A DNA stretch of 64,000 bases from Thalassobacter stenotrophicus (GTDB lineage Bacteria > Pseudomonadota > Alphaproteobacteria > Rhodobacterales > Rhodobacteraceae): assembly GCF_001458315.1 (NCBI RefSeq), contig NZ_CYRX01000033.1, forward strand, positions 496,001-560,000, written 5' to 3'. The position numbers were made by a program, and so were the translations under genes. The notes under the pieces were generated by a model. The model ran no database searches. It saw nothing but the letters and a program-made list of their open reading frames with translations, and was not told the origin of the DNA. Below are positions 53,615 to 62,323 of the stretch, piece by piece; the stretch's first letter is position 1; each line of letters opens with the position of its first letter.

Positions 53615-54597
53615 AGCGTTCGGCGGGGTGCTCCTGCGTGGTGTGCTACCCGCGCTAAGACGTCTACGCCCATCTGGGCCGCGAGCCCGAGGATGTCGAT
53701 TGGTAGCCAATTTTCCGCGATCCGATCACCATCGAACCGGTAAAAGTCCATGACTGACATTCTGATGGGGCGGCCTGTGGGGGCCATGCCGAGGTATTCA
53801 CCCGTGTGGGTCGCGCCCACGTCACCGCCTGTTACGGCAAAGTCACCGTCCCCAATTCGGATGAAATGACCGATTGCGTAACGATCTGGAAAGGCGTGTA
53901 AAAACGGTATCTGGTGATGCGCGCGAAACCCTGCAAGGCCGCGGGTCGTACCGATACCGCCCCCGGCATAGTACATAAAGTTTTCGGTCCACCAGTCAGA
54001 CATCGGCATGGAATCGAGCGATTTTCCGTCAAAGCTCAAAAGGGCGTCGTGCATCGCAAAGACGCGGGTCAGTGCATCTGCAGGACCCGCCCTGTCGAGC
54101 AAAACACCGCCACCGCCTTTGGGCCCCGGCCAGTGACCCGGCGCACCAAGAGGCGCGGCCAAGGGCCAGCGGCCCACTTGCAACAACAGGTCCGCAAGAT
54201 CCCAAATTAGCCAAGACCGCCTCAGGCGACCGTCCTCAAAGTAATGCGCCTCACCGTAGCGTAGGGTGACGACGCCGTGGCTGGGCGGAATGCCAAACAG
54301 TGGCGCGCTAAAGGTACCTTGATAACTGCCCATGCAGGCGACCAGCGGTCCAAATCGCTCAAATTTTGCCCGCGGGTCTGGGTGGTTTTCGCCTGCAAGA
54401 AAAATGTCGTCTCTCCGCTCCCCATCGGGCAGGGCGCGGCGCAACGCGTGCCATATCTCCGCCACGTCCGCGCCGCCTGTCACATGGCCGACCGGATGCA
54501 TGGCCTGCGCTTGGGCGTCTTCGTGTGGGGCGGTGGTACCTGAGAAAAGGCCCTGAAGGGTGGCGAAAGCCTCTGATTTCAGCTGAGCGAGATCCAT
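53611..54597 (-). CDS. Two-domain SnoaL-like (NTF2-fold) protein
   Basis: A 328-residue protein made of two SnoaL/NTF2-like domains. The first (about 20-150) has HPVGHVTGGADVAEIWHALRRALPD and VTLRYGEAHYFEDGRLRRSWLIWDLADLL. The second (about 175-315) has SDWWTENFMYYAGGGIGTTRGL, FPDRYAIGHFIRIGDGDFAVTGG and IRMSVMDFYRFDGDRIAENWLPIDIL. Such proteins are often ester cyclases, hydratases or isomerases. It is divergent from the ABC ATPase gene; a perfect inverted repeat sits 20 bases before its start. Linked by context with the GMC oxidoreductase and the second SnoaL gene. Confidence 0.85.
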   Translation of the reverse strand: MDLAQLKSEAFATLQGLFSGTTAPHEDAQAQAMHPVGHVTGGADVAEIWHALRRALPDGERRDDIFLAGENHPDPRAKFERFGPLVACMGSYQGTFSAPLFGIPPSHGVVTLRYGEAHYFEDGRLRRSWLIWDLADLLLQVGRWPLAAPLGAPGHWPGPKGGGGVLLDRAGPADALTRVFAMHDALLSFDGKSLDSMPMSDWWTENFMYYAGGGIGTTRGLAGFRAHHQIPFLHAFPDRYAIGHFIRIGDGDFAVTGGDVGATHTGEYLGMAPTGRPIRMSVMDFYRFDGDRIAENWLPIDILGLAAQMGVDVLARVAHHAGAPRRTL

Positions 54598-54616
54598 TTG
54601 ACGATGCGTTCCGTGA

Positions 54617-54638
54617 TTTTTGCAAACCTATGCAAAAA
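54617..54638. promoter_or_regulatory. Perfect 8+8 operator-like dyad in the SnoaL / ABC ATPase divergent promoter
   Basis: TTTTTGCA (54617-54624), 6-base spacer AACCTA, TGCAAAAA (54631-54638): a perfect inverted repeat. It also contains TTTGCAAA (54619-54626), the same core as the PccR-type sites near pccB, followed by TATGCAAA. It lies between two divergent starts (54597 and 54700), so one bound regulator could control both. Confidence 0.7.
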
Positions 54639-54699
54639 CTCTTGCCCCGCCCTGCGCGCGCTGTCTAGTGTGCTTGCGACACAACAGAGGTAGCAGATC

Positions 54700-55749
54700 A
54701 TGGCCGAGATCGTCTTAAAGGATGTGACGAAGCGTTGGGGCGATTTCGTCGGCGTGCATAAATTTGATCTGACGATTGCTGATCGGGAATTTTTGGTCCT
54801 TTTGGGCCCCTCTGGCTGCGGCAAAACCACGACCATGCGGATGATCGCGGGCCTTGAGGACCCGACGTCTGGTGACATCGTGATTGGCGGCAACCGGGTT
54901 AATGACCTCGACCCAAAGGATCGGGATGTGGCGATGGTGTTCCAAAGCTACGGTCTTTATCCGAACATGGACGTCTATGAGAACATCCGTTTTCCACTGA
55001 AGGTGCGTAAAGTGCCAGAGGCCGATCATCACGACAGGGTGATGAAAGCCGCCGCTATGGTTGAGTTGGAAGAGTTTTTGCATCGCAAACCCGCCGCGTT
55101 GTCGGGTGGACAGCGTCAGCGGGTCGCTTTGGCGCGCGCAATCGTGCGCAAACCCCAAGTGTTCTTGATGGATGAGCCGCTTTCCAACCTTGATGCCAAG
55201 TTGCGCGTATCGACCCGTGCACAGATCAAAAACCTGAGCCATGAGCTTCAGGTCACCACGATTTACGTCACACACGACCAGATCGAGGCTATGACGCTTG
55301 CGGATCGTGTAGTCGTGATGAAGCAGGGCAAGGTGCAGCAAGTCGGCACCCCGACCGAGATTTATGATCGACCGGCCAATACGTTTGTCGCGGGCTTCAT
55401 TGGCAACCCTGCGATGAACCTGATGGAAGGTGAGATGCGCGATGGCACCTTTACGGGCGACAACATAACTGTTTCTGGATTTAGCGGCGTTGCCAATGGC
55501 CCCGTGATCTGTGGGTTTCGTGCTGAGGACGCCAGCGTCGCGCAAGGCGAAGGCCAGTTGAGTGCCCCGGTTTATTCGATGGAATTATTGGGCGATAGCA
55601 CGATGGTCACCGTCAAAGCCGGAGGCGCATTGGCGGCCGTGAAGGCGGGAAAAGAGTTCCGCACACAGATCGGTGCGCCCTTTGCCGCAGACATTCCTGT
55701 CGGCATCTGCCATCTGTTTGATGCGCAAACCGGCGAACGGGTTGGCTAA
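54700..55749 (+). CDS. Orphan MalK/UgpC-type ABC transporter ATP-binding protein
   Basis: A 349-residue ATPase of the carbohydrate-uptake (CUT1) class. Walker A: LLGPSGCGKTTTMRMIAG. Q-loop: MVFQSYGLYPNMDVYEN. Signature: ALSGGQRQRVALARAIV. Walker B: VFLMDEPLSNLDAKLR. H-loop: YVTHDQIEAMTLADR. A C-terminal TOBE/OB regulatory domain follows (about 240-349; VICGFRAEDASVAQGEGQ). No permease or binding-protein gene is nearby, so it must pair with membrane components encoded elsewhere or be a stranded relic. It overlaps the GMC oxidoreductase gene. Confidence 0.93.
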   Translation: MAEIVLKDVTKRWGDFVGVHKFDLTIADREFLVLLGPSGCGKTTTMRMIAGLEDPTSGDIVIGGNRVNDLDPKDRDVAMVFQSYGLYPNMDVYENIRFPLKVRKVPEADHHDRVMKAAAMVELEEFLHRKPAALSGGQRQRVALARAIVRKPQVFLMDEPLSNLDAKLRVSTRAQIKNLSHELQVTTIYVTHDQIEAMTLADRVVVMKQGKVQQVGTPTEIYDRPANTFVAGFIGNPAMNLMEGEMRDGTFTGDNITVSGFSGVANGPVICGFRAEDASVAQGEGQLSAPVYSMELLGDSTMVTVKAGGALAAVKAGKEFRTQIGAPFAADIPVGICHLFDAQTGERVG

Positions 55750-57220
55750 GACGTTTGATCTGATCGTTGTCGGGGGCGGGGCTGCGGGTGCGACGTGTGC
55801 TGGCCGCCTGGCGGCGCAGAATCCCACGCTTTCGATTGCCTTGCTTGAGGCTGGTCCATCGGATCGGCACCCTTTGGTGCGAGTTCCGTTTGGCCTGATT
55901 TGGTTGATGGGGTCGCAGCGCGATTGGGCCTATCGCACCGTGCCTCAAACAAGTTTGGGCGGACGGTGTATTTCCGTGCCTCGGGGCAAGATGTTGGGCG
56001 GATCGGCATCGATGAATTCGATGGTCTGGTTCCGGGGCCGCGCGGATGACTATGACCACTGGGGCCCAGGGTGGGGTTGGGATGATGTCCGCCCTCATTT
56101 CGAGGCGGTTGAAGAACAAATGCGGCCCGCGCCCTTGCGTGATCCGCATCCACTGAGCGCCGCCTTGGAGCAGGTCCACGGTGGCCCGCCAACGCCCGAG
56201 ACTGTGTCGAGCGGACCGTTCATTGTGAACATTAAAAACGGGCAGCGCCGCTCACCTGTGGATGCTTTTTTGCGAGGCACCAATGTTCATGTGCTGAAGG
56301 GGCAGCATGCTCGTAAGTTGACGCTTACCAATGGGCGAATTCAGGGTGTGGAGACTTGCGGGGGTGACAAAATCATGGCCCGTGCAGGCGTCGTTCTCAG
56401 TGCGGGGACAATTGGAACACCACAAATTTTGATGCAGTCGGGTTTGGGTCCTGCCAACATGTTGCGGAACACTGGTATCACCCTGCAGCATGATATTCCC
56501 GGGGTGGGCGCCAATTTGCACGATCATCCAGCTGTGGCGGTCCATCACGAAAGACGCGGTTCGGGACGTGGGCTGACATTTGCGCAATTGCCGCTTTGGG
56601 CCCTAGCGCCGTTTCAATGGCTTGTGTCTGGGCGCGGGCCTTTGGCTTCGAATACTGTCGAAGCGGGTGCGTTCCTGTCTGGTAAGGACGGCGTTGCTCC
56701 TCAGTTTCAGGTTCATTTTGTCCCGACACGCATTGGCTATGGCAAGCGAGCGATAGGTTTCGGCGCGGGGTACTACGCGGATGTTTGTTTGATGCAACCG
56801 CGCTCGCGTGGGAGTATGACGCTTGGGACCGACGGCGCGGTGCAGATTGATCTTGGGTTGCTGAGTAATCGTGATGATAGGGTGAAGTTGCGCGAGGGCC
56901 TGTGCGCCCTGCGCGCGCTTTTGCGCGCAGCCCCCTTCGGCCAGCGGTCGGCACCGGAAGTGTTCCCGGCGACGGGTGATGATACTGCGGCAGTTGACGC
57001 ACATATCGATGCACGTCTGGGAACCGCGTACCACCCGGTTGGAACATGTGCGATTGGTGCGGTCGTTGGCCATGATCTTGCGGTTCGTGGCATTCGCGGG
57101 CTGTGGGTTGCTGACGCGAGTGTTATGCCGCGTATCACATCTGCGAATACAAATGCGCCCTCTATCATGATCGGTCACCGCGCAGCGCGGCTGATCACAC
57201 AACAAATCAAAGCCAAATAG
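55721..57220 (+). CDS. GMC-family FAD-dependent oxidoreductase
   Basis: A 499-residue glucose-methanol-choline oxidoreductase. FAD is bound by FDLIVVGGGAAGATCAGRLA. The first GMC signature is GKMLGGSASMNSMVWFRG, the second region is VLSAGTIGTPQILMQSGLG. The active-site His is in GTAYHPVGTCAIG and the C-terminal Asn in TSANTNAPSIMIGHRA, as in choline-dehydrogenase-like enzymes. It oxidises an alcohol of unknown identity. Starts: ATG at 55721, or TTG at 55742; both overlap the ABC ATPase gene (by 29 or 8 bases), indicating coupling. Confidence 0.92.
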   Translation: MRKPANGLAKTFDLIVVGGGAAGATCAGRLAAQNPTLSIALLEAGPSDRHPLVRVPFGLIWLMGSQRDWAYRTVPQTSLGGRCISVPRGKMLGGSASMNSMVWFRGRADDYDHWGPGWGWDDVRPHFEAVEEQMRPAPLRDPHPLSAALEQVHGGPPTPETVSSGPFIVNIKNGQRRSPVDAFLRGTNVHVLKGQHARKLTLTNGRIQGVETCGGDKIMARAGVVLSAGTIGTPQILMQSGLGPANMLRNTGITLQHDIPGVGANLHDHPAVAVHHERRGSGRGLTFAQLPLWALAPFQWLVSGRGPLASNTVEAGAFLSGKDGVAPQFQVHFVPTRIGYGKRAIGFGAGYYADVCLMQPRSRGSMTLGTDGAVQIDLGLLSNRDDRVKLREGLCALRALLRAAPFGQRSAPEVFPATGDDTAAVDAHIDARLGTAYHPVGTCAIGAVVGHDLAVRGIRGLWVADASVMPRITSANTNAPSIMIGHRAARLITQQIKAK

Positions 57221-57235
57221 CAAAAGGACGTCCCC

Positions 57236-57763
57236 ATGAAAGGCAGCCGCCCCGAACAAGCCACCCTCACGCGTGAAGCCGATATGTCCAAGACCGAAGA
57301 GACCCGGGCGGTAATCGAAGGTATGGTCGATGGATTGAATGACCACCGCATTGCCGACATCGGAGAGTTCTTTGCTGAAGGTTTTCGTTGGATGGGTAAT
57401 ACGGGATGTGGCACCAAAGAAGGCCTGCGCGCGTTTCAAGAAAACTGGCAAAAGCCCTTTCAGGCTGCGTTTTCGGACAAAGTCTGCGTGGATGAAGCGC
57501 GACTTTATATGGGTGAGTGGGCCGCAGCTTTTGGTCGGCAAGAGGCCAATCATTCAGGCCGGTTTATGGGCGTCGAAGCCACAGGTAAGCGGATTACAAT
57601 CCGCTACATGGATTTTTGGAAGGTTGAGAACGGTAAGATTGTCGATAATTACGTAATGGTAGACTTTCCCCACGTGCTCGCACAGCTCGGGGTTGATGTT
57701 TTCAACGGCGAAGGTTGGGAAGCGTTTGATCGCGGTGACAAGCAGCCGCCACAGCCGGGGTAA
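57236..57763 (+). CDS. Single-domain SnoaL-like ester cyclase family protein
   Basis: A 175-residue NTF2-fold protein: VIEGMVDGLNDHRIADIGEFFAEGFRWMG at the start, GLRAFQENWQKPFQAAFSD, RFMGVEATGKRITIRYMDFWKVENGKIVDNYVMVDFP near the end. The pattern is that of SnoaL-like ester cyclases. AAAAGGACG precedes the ATG, 15 bases after the GMC gene, so it is in the same operon as the ABC ATPase and GMC enzyme. A second in-frame ATG at 57284 is possible as start. The substrate is unknown. Confidence 0.86.
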   Translation: MKGSRPEQATLTREADMSKTEETRAVIEGMVDGLNDHRIADIGEFFAEGFRWMGNTGCGTKEGLRAFQENWQKPFQAAFSDKVCVDEARLYMGEWAAAFGRQEANHSGRFMGVEATGKRITIRYMDFWKVENGKIVDNYVMVDFPHVLAQLGVDVFNGEGWEAFDRGDKQPPQPG

Positions 57764-57766
57764 GCG

Positions 57767-57982
57767 TCAGCTGAGAAAGATGCCGACAACAACCAACATC
57801 AAGCCTAGCGCGGATATAGCCACGGCACCGAGGTTCAGTGCCACCAACCCGCGTAGGCGCAGCTCCATTTCTGCACCTTCAAGTCCTGCACGCTTGGCTT
57901 TCACCGCAATAGCGACACACCATACAAGCAGCGCTATTCCCGCGAATGTCATGCCTGCGCCGATCCACACCATCCATTCCAT
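57767..57982 (-). CDS. Small two-helix membrane protein
   Basis: A 71-residue protein with two hydrophobic helices: about 3-27 (WMVWIGAGMTFAGIALLVWCVAIAV) and 47-70 (LVALNLGAVAISALGLMLVVVGIFL), linked by a charged loop (KAKRAGLEGAEMELRLRG). AAAGGGAGCAAAACC precedes the ATG at 57982. This resembles small inner-membrane proteins seen across Rhodobacterales. The function is unknown. It is convergent with the SnoaL gene and divergent from gapR. Confidence 0.75.
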   Translation of the reverse strand: MEWMVWIGAGMTFAGIALLVWCVAIAVKAKRAGLEGAEMELRLRGLVALNLGAVAISALGLMLVVVGIFLS

Positions 57983-58089
57983 GGTTTTGCTCCCTTTGAG
58001 TTGCCCTTCGCTAGCGTCAGAATCCCCGTTGCGCAAGACGGGTCGTCAGGATAGGCACGGTGCTCATTCCGTTCCGCAGGAGCTTGCTT

Positions 58090-58371
58090 ATGTCCGATAT
58101 GTCCGCCGAAACCCACTCGAACTCAACGCCCGATAGCTACCGTGTCACAGCCGACGAACTGCGTCAGTTCATCGAACGTCTTGAGCGCCTTGATCAAGAG
58201 AAGAAGGACATTGCTGAGCAGCAGAAGGAAGTGATGGCCGAAGCCAAAGGGCGGGGCTACGACACTAAGGTTATGCGCAAAGTAATGGCGCTGCGGAAGC
58301 GTGAGCCTGACGATATTGCCGAGGAAGAGGCAATATTGGACATGTACAAAGAAGCCCTGGGGATGCGCTAG
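58090..58371 (+). CDS. gapR: GapR family DNA-binding protein (DUF2312)
   Basis: A 93-residue all-helical protein matching GapR: VTADELRQFIERLERLDQEKKDIAEQQKEVMAEAKGRGYD, then MRKVMALRKREPDDIAEEEAILDMYKEALGM. GapR is an essential chromosome-structuring protein of Caulobacter that binds overtwisted AT-rich DNA ahead of replication and transcription. The ATG at 58090 follows GCAGGAGCTTGCTT. It has its own promoter region in the gap from the small membrane protein gene. Confidence 0.94.
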   Translation: MSDMSAETHSNSTPDSYRVTADELRQFIERLERLDQEKKDIAEQQKEVMAEAKGRGYDTKVMRKVMALRKREPDDIAEEEAILDMYKEALGMR

Positions 58372-58438
58372 GCGCTCTATAGTTCCAGCGTGGCCTTGGT
58401 GTTTGAACCCAAAGGCTACGTTTTAACTTGTATACTGC

Positions 58439-60823
58439 TTATGCCACCAAAGCGTTCTGTCCGTCTTCTGTGGTATCCTGCTGTGTTTTGAATGCGCCAA
58501 CCGCGCCCATTAGGCTTGCCGCTTCCTCGTTCATTACATTGATAGCCGCAGTTGTTTCCTCGAACATTGCTGCGTTTTGTTGGGTCGATTGGTCCAGATG
58601 AGCACATACTTCGTTCACTTCAGCTAGACCTGAACTTTGTTGATCCGACGTTTCTGCAATGCGTTGAATCCGATCGGAAATTTCCTGCACGCGCGTAGCG
58701 ATCGCTTCAAGTGAAGAGCGGCTTTGGTCGACCAGTGCCACACCGTCCCCGATGCTTTTGTCGTTGAGTGAAATCAAGCCAGCAATCTCTTTTGCGGCCT
58801 CAGAAGAGCGGCCAGCGAGACTGCGAACTTCATTGGCGACAACCATAAATCCGCGACCAGCTTCACCCACTCGGGCGGCTTCAACGTTAGCATTCAGGGC
58901 CAAAAGGTTGGTTTGGAAGGAAATGTCGTCGATCAGGTCAATCACCTTGTTGATTGCGGCGGAGCTTTTCTTGATCTCCTCCATCGCCTGAACGGTTTCT
59001 TGCAGAAGGGTATTGCCTTGATGGGTTGCCCGGTTCACATCGGCGGCGTCTGCGCTGGCTTCACGTGCGATGCCAGATGCCTCTTGAACCGACGTCGTGA
59101 GCGCGGCCAAGGAGACGGTGGTTTCTTGGAGCGACGCTGCATTGTTTTCAGTCCGTTTTGCCAAGTCTTGAGCGGCAGAAGCGATGCTATCGGTTGAGTC
59201 GCGCATATTCATGCTGCTGTCGCGGATGCTGCTAACGATTTTCGTCAGGCTGTCCATCGCATCGTTTACGCTGCCGATGATCAGTTTAAAAATACCATCG
59301 TATTGGCCTGCAACTCGGTGGCTCATATCGCCCTCAGCCAAAGCTTCAACCGCTGTCTTAATAGCAGAGAGGCTGGTTTCCGTTGCCTGGCCGATCTCAT
59401 TTATGCCGACGCAAAGCTCTTTGAATGTGCCTTCTTTGTCCTCGACGGGGAGCCGCTTTGAGAAATCACCATGGGCGAAAGATCGTACAACTGACGCGAT
59501 TTCCTCCGCGATCTTTTCGTTCGTTTTGCGGGCTTGTTCCTCATTCGCGGCTTCGGCCAAAGCGGTTCGTTCCGCGGTCGCTGCTGCTTCGCGCTCCTGC
59601 TGTCGCCGTGTTTCGACTTCGTTGCGTTCACGCTCCTGCAACTCTGCTTCTCGGGATTGAGCTTCAAGAATGCTGTCGCGGAATGATGCGATTGCGGCCG
59701 ACAGTTGCCCCAGTTCAGTTTCTGTTACCTCGGGCACTTCGGTTTGCAATTCGCCCTCTGCCATTTTTGTCGCGACAGTTGAGATCTCAACCACCGAGTT
59801 GCGAATGACCCGTGCCATCAGCACGCTGAAGGCCAAGCACAAGAGGAAACAAGCTGTTAGCCCTGCGACTGTCAGGATACCGTTTGTGAGGATTTGTCTT
59901 TGGGCGGCATTGGTGAACGCGAGCAAATCTGCGGTGAGCGAGTCTTCAAATTCCTTCAAAAGGTTGATTTTGTTTGTCTGTGCGGAGAAGTGTGCGGGCC
60001 CTGTGATGCCCTCAGTCGCACCACTTAATCCACCCGCGTTCGCCACATCGCGCATACGCTGAACACTGGTCGCGGCCTCAGAGGACATCAATGTATCAAA
60101 CCGAGCGATCTGTTCTGCGGTCGCGTCGGATTTGAACTGCGAATAGTACACGTTTTGCGCAGCGATCAGCACGTTGAGGCGCGTTAGGGACTGCACCGTA
60201 AAGCCCGCCGCGAAGCCACCGGAACCGATGGCGCGCTCAATGCCGGCTCGCTCCTTGCCTTGCAAGAAAGCGGAATAGGCGGAAATGGCTGCAAAGCTGC
60301 GTGGGTCTGGGCTTTGCGCGGCAAAGGCGCGGATTGCTGATAAGACGTCTGCGTTGAGCTTGGTGTAGTAGGCGACAGCCTGGCCCACCGAAACCGATTG
60401 CGCATCCACTTGCGACCGCATGTCATCCATCACGGCAAGCTGGGTTACGATGCCCTTAAGCTGTGGATTGATCGGATTGTCAGGATACCGTTGCGATAGC
60501 TCTGCAATCTGCCCTTTGATCTCTGTGCGTAGCTTCGTCGTCAACTCGCGCTGATCACGCAATTCGGGGCCGAATGTTTGACCCTTTGAGCTAAGAAATA
60601 GGGCGGATGCGCCCCGCTCTTTTTGCTGTTCATGCACCAATGCGGATAGCCGCGTTGAAAAGGTCGTATATGTGATTAACGTGCTGTAATCACTGTATTC
60701 CCTCACACTTTTCACAGTGGAAAAGAGCGACAGCATCGCGGCAAGAACAATGGGCAGGGCGGTCGCTGCAAGGATAGCCCAAAGAATCGGTTTATGGCGA
60801 AGGAATGCAGTGATTTTGGGCAT
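58439..60823 (-). CDS. Methyl-accepting chemotaxis protein with NIT sensor domain
   Basis: A 794-residue chemoreceptor. A first membrane helix (about 12-35) is followed by a periplasmic nitrate/nitrite-sensing (NIT) domain, recognised by LVHEQQKERGASALFLSSKG at 62-80 and ISAYSAFLQGKERAGIERA. A second helix (about 315-337) leads into HAMP segments (ISTVATKMAEGELQTEVPEV; GDMSHRVAGQYDGIFK). The signalling domain has its hairpin tip at IDDISFQTNLLALNANVEAAR (about residue 630). No C-terminal CheR-tethering pentapeptide is present. It should sense nitrate/nitrite or a related ligand; the ligand is inferred from the domain. Confidence 0.93.
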   Translation of the reverse strand: MPKITAFLRHKPILWAILAATALPIVLAAMLSLFSTVKSVREYSDYSTLITYTTFSTRLSALVHEQQKERGASALFLSSKGQTFGPELRDQRELTTKLRTEIKGQIAELSQRYPDNPINPQLKGIVTQLAVMDDMRSQVDAQSVSVGQAVAYYTKLNADVLSAIRAFAAQSPDPRSFAAISAYSAFLQGKERAGIERAIGSGGFAAGFTVQSLTRLNVLIAAQNVYYSQFKSDATAEQIARFDTLMSSEAATSVQRMRDVANAGGLSGATEGITGPAHFSAQTNKINLLKEFEDSLTADLLAFTNAAQRQILTNGILTVAGLTACFLLCLAFSVLMARVIRNSVVEISTVATKMAEGELQTEVPEVTETELGQLSAAIASFRDSILEAQSREAELQERERNEVETRRQQEREAAATAERTALAEAANEEQARKTNEKIAEEIASVVRSFAHGDFSKRLPVEDKEGTFKELCVGINEIGQATETSLSAIKTAVEALAEGDMSHRVAGQYDGIFKLIIGSVNDAMDSLTKIVSSIRDSSMNMRDSTDSIASAAQDLAKRTENNAASLQETTVSLAALTTSVQEASGIAREASADAADVNRATHQGNTLLQETVQAMEEIKKSSAAINKVIDLIDDISFQTNLLALNANVEAARVGEAGRGFMVVANEVRSLAGRSSEAAKEIAGLISLNDKSIGDGVALVDQSRSSLEAIATRVQEISDRIQRIAETSDQQSSGLAEVNEVCAHLDQSTQQNAAMFEETTAAINVMNEEAASLMGAVGAFKTQQDTTEDGQNALVA

Positions 60824-60889
60824 CAGGAGCTCTCAGGTTGTGCGAGTGTTCCATCCTGCTACCGCAAAATTCTTTATTGTCTGTGAACA

Positions 60890-60922
60890 GGCAGGCCGCG
60901 CTATGGGCCTGCCGTAGTTTTT
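60890..60922. terminator. Hairpin between purD and the chemoreceptor gene
   Basis: GGCAGGCC (60890-60897) pairs perfectly with GGCCTGCC (60906-60913). The T-run is on the plus-strand side (TAGTTTTTGG), whereas both neighbours are transcribed leftward. For purD it is thus a hairpin without U-tract, just after its stop. Confidence 0.6.
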
Positions 60923-60928
60923 GGGGCG

Positions 60929-62191
60929 TTACAGCGCCCGCCACCCGATATCACGGCGGCAAAAGCCACCGGGCCAATCAATTGTATCGACCATCTTATA
61001 GGCGCGTTCGCGTGCTTCTGCGAGGCTATCTGCCCGCGCGGTCACCGCCAACACCCGGCCGCCTGTTGCCACGATTGCGCCATCTTTTGCCGCTGTACCT
61101 GCGTGGAACACCATGGTTTTGCTGTCTTCTGCAATGTCGTCCAGCCCGTTAATCTTGCTGCCTTTTTCATAGGCGCCAGGGTAGCCATTGGCAGCCATCA
61201 CAACGGTCATCACGTGATCATCCGCCCAGTGCACCTGCGCTTGCGAAAGCCGCCCTTCGGCACAGGCAAGCATAACATCCAATGCTTGCCCACCAAGGCG
61301 CATCATCAGGCATTGGCACTCAGGGTCACCAAATCGCACGTTATATTCCACGAGGCTTGGCTGGCCGTCTTTGATCATCAGACCGACGAACAAAATACCC
61401 TGATAAGGGCTGCCGCGACGTGCCATTTCCGCCATCGTTGGCCGCACGATTTGCGCAAGTGTTGCCTCTACCACTTCGGGCGTCATCACGGGCGCGGGGG
61501 AATATGCGCCCATACCGCCAGTGTTGGGACCGGTGTCGCCATCACCGACGCGCTTATGATCTTGAGCGGTGCCGAGCGGCATGAGGTTTTCGCCATCGAC
61601 CAGCACAAAAAAGCTGGCCTCTTCACCTTCGAGGAAGGCTTCGATCACGACCTCCGCGCCGGCATCGCCAAACGCACCGCCAAAGATATCCTCTAGCCCG
61701 GCAAGGGCTTCGGCCTCTGTCATCGCAACAATCACGCCTTTGCCCGCAGCAAGCCCGTCGGCTTTGACGACGATAGGCGCGCCCTGTTGGCGAACGTAAT
61801 CCTGTGCGGGGGCCAGTGCGGTGAAACGTGCGTATGCGGCGGTTGGGGCACCTGCGGCATCGCAGATCTCTTTGGTGAACGCCTTGGAGGCTTCTAGCTC
61901 AGCCGCGGCTTGGCTGGGGCCAAAGCACGCGATGCCCGCCGCGCGGATCACGTCAGACACGCCAGCGGCCAAAGGCGCCTCAGGTCCGATGATTACAAAA
62001 TCCACTGCATTTGCCACGGCAAAGTCCGTCACCGCAGCGCCGTCCATAATGTCGAGGTCTGCGCACCAAGCGAGGTGCGCCATACCCGCGTTTCCGGGCG
62101 CCACAATCAAGCGGTCACATTTTGGGTTTTGCTTGACCGCCCAAGCCAGCGCATGTTCGCGCCCGCCGCTGCCGAGGATCAGAATATTCAT
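60929..62191 (-). CDS. purD: Phosphoribosylamine-glycine ligase
   Basis: A 420-residue PurD (GAR synthetase), the second step of purine synthesis. It begins MNILILGSGGREHALAWAV, the canonical N-terminus, with AAGGAGGCCCGC before the ATG at 62191; an in-frame ATG 21 bases upstream is less likely. ATP-grasp features: PIVVKADGLAAGKGVIVA, EEASFFVLVDGENLMPLGTAQDHKR and YNVRFGDPECQCLM. The usual PurD block is DHKRVGDGDTGPNTGGMGAYSP (starts DHKRV). Length is normal. Confidence 0.97.
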   Translation of the reverse strand: MNILILGSGGREHALAWAVKQNPKCDRLIVAPGNAGMAHLAWCADLDIMDGAAVTDFAVANAVDFVIIGPEAPLAAGVSDVIRAAGIACFGPSQAAAELEASKAFTKEICDAAGAPTAAYARFTALAPAQDYVRQQGAPIVVKADGLAAGKGVIVAMTEAEALAGLEDIFGGAFGDAGAEVVIEAFLEGEEASFFVLVDGENLMPLGTAQDHKRVGDGDTGPNTGGMGAYSPAPVMTPEVVEATLAQIVRPTMAEMARRGSPYQGILFVGLMIKDGQPSLVEYNVRFGDPECQCLMMRLGGQALDVMLACAEGRLSQAQVHWADDHVMTVVMAANGYPGAYEKGSKINGLDDIAEDSKTMVFHAGTAAKDGAIVATGGRVLAVTARADSLAEARERAYKMVDTIDWPGGFCRRDIGWRAL

Positions 62192-62323
62192 GCGGGCCTC
62201 CTTGGGCATCATCCAGTTGGCCTCGGTTTACGCGCCTCGGCCCCCGCCCGAAAGAGGCAAAACGCCCGCTTGGCAAGGCGCTGTGTCGCGCCTAAGGTCG
62301 CGCTGCAAACGCACAGGTGAATT

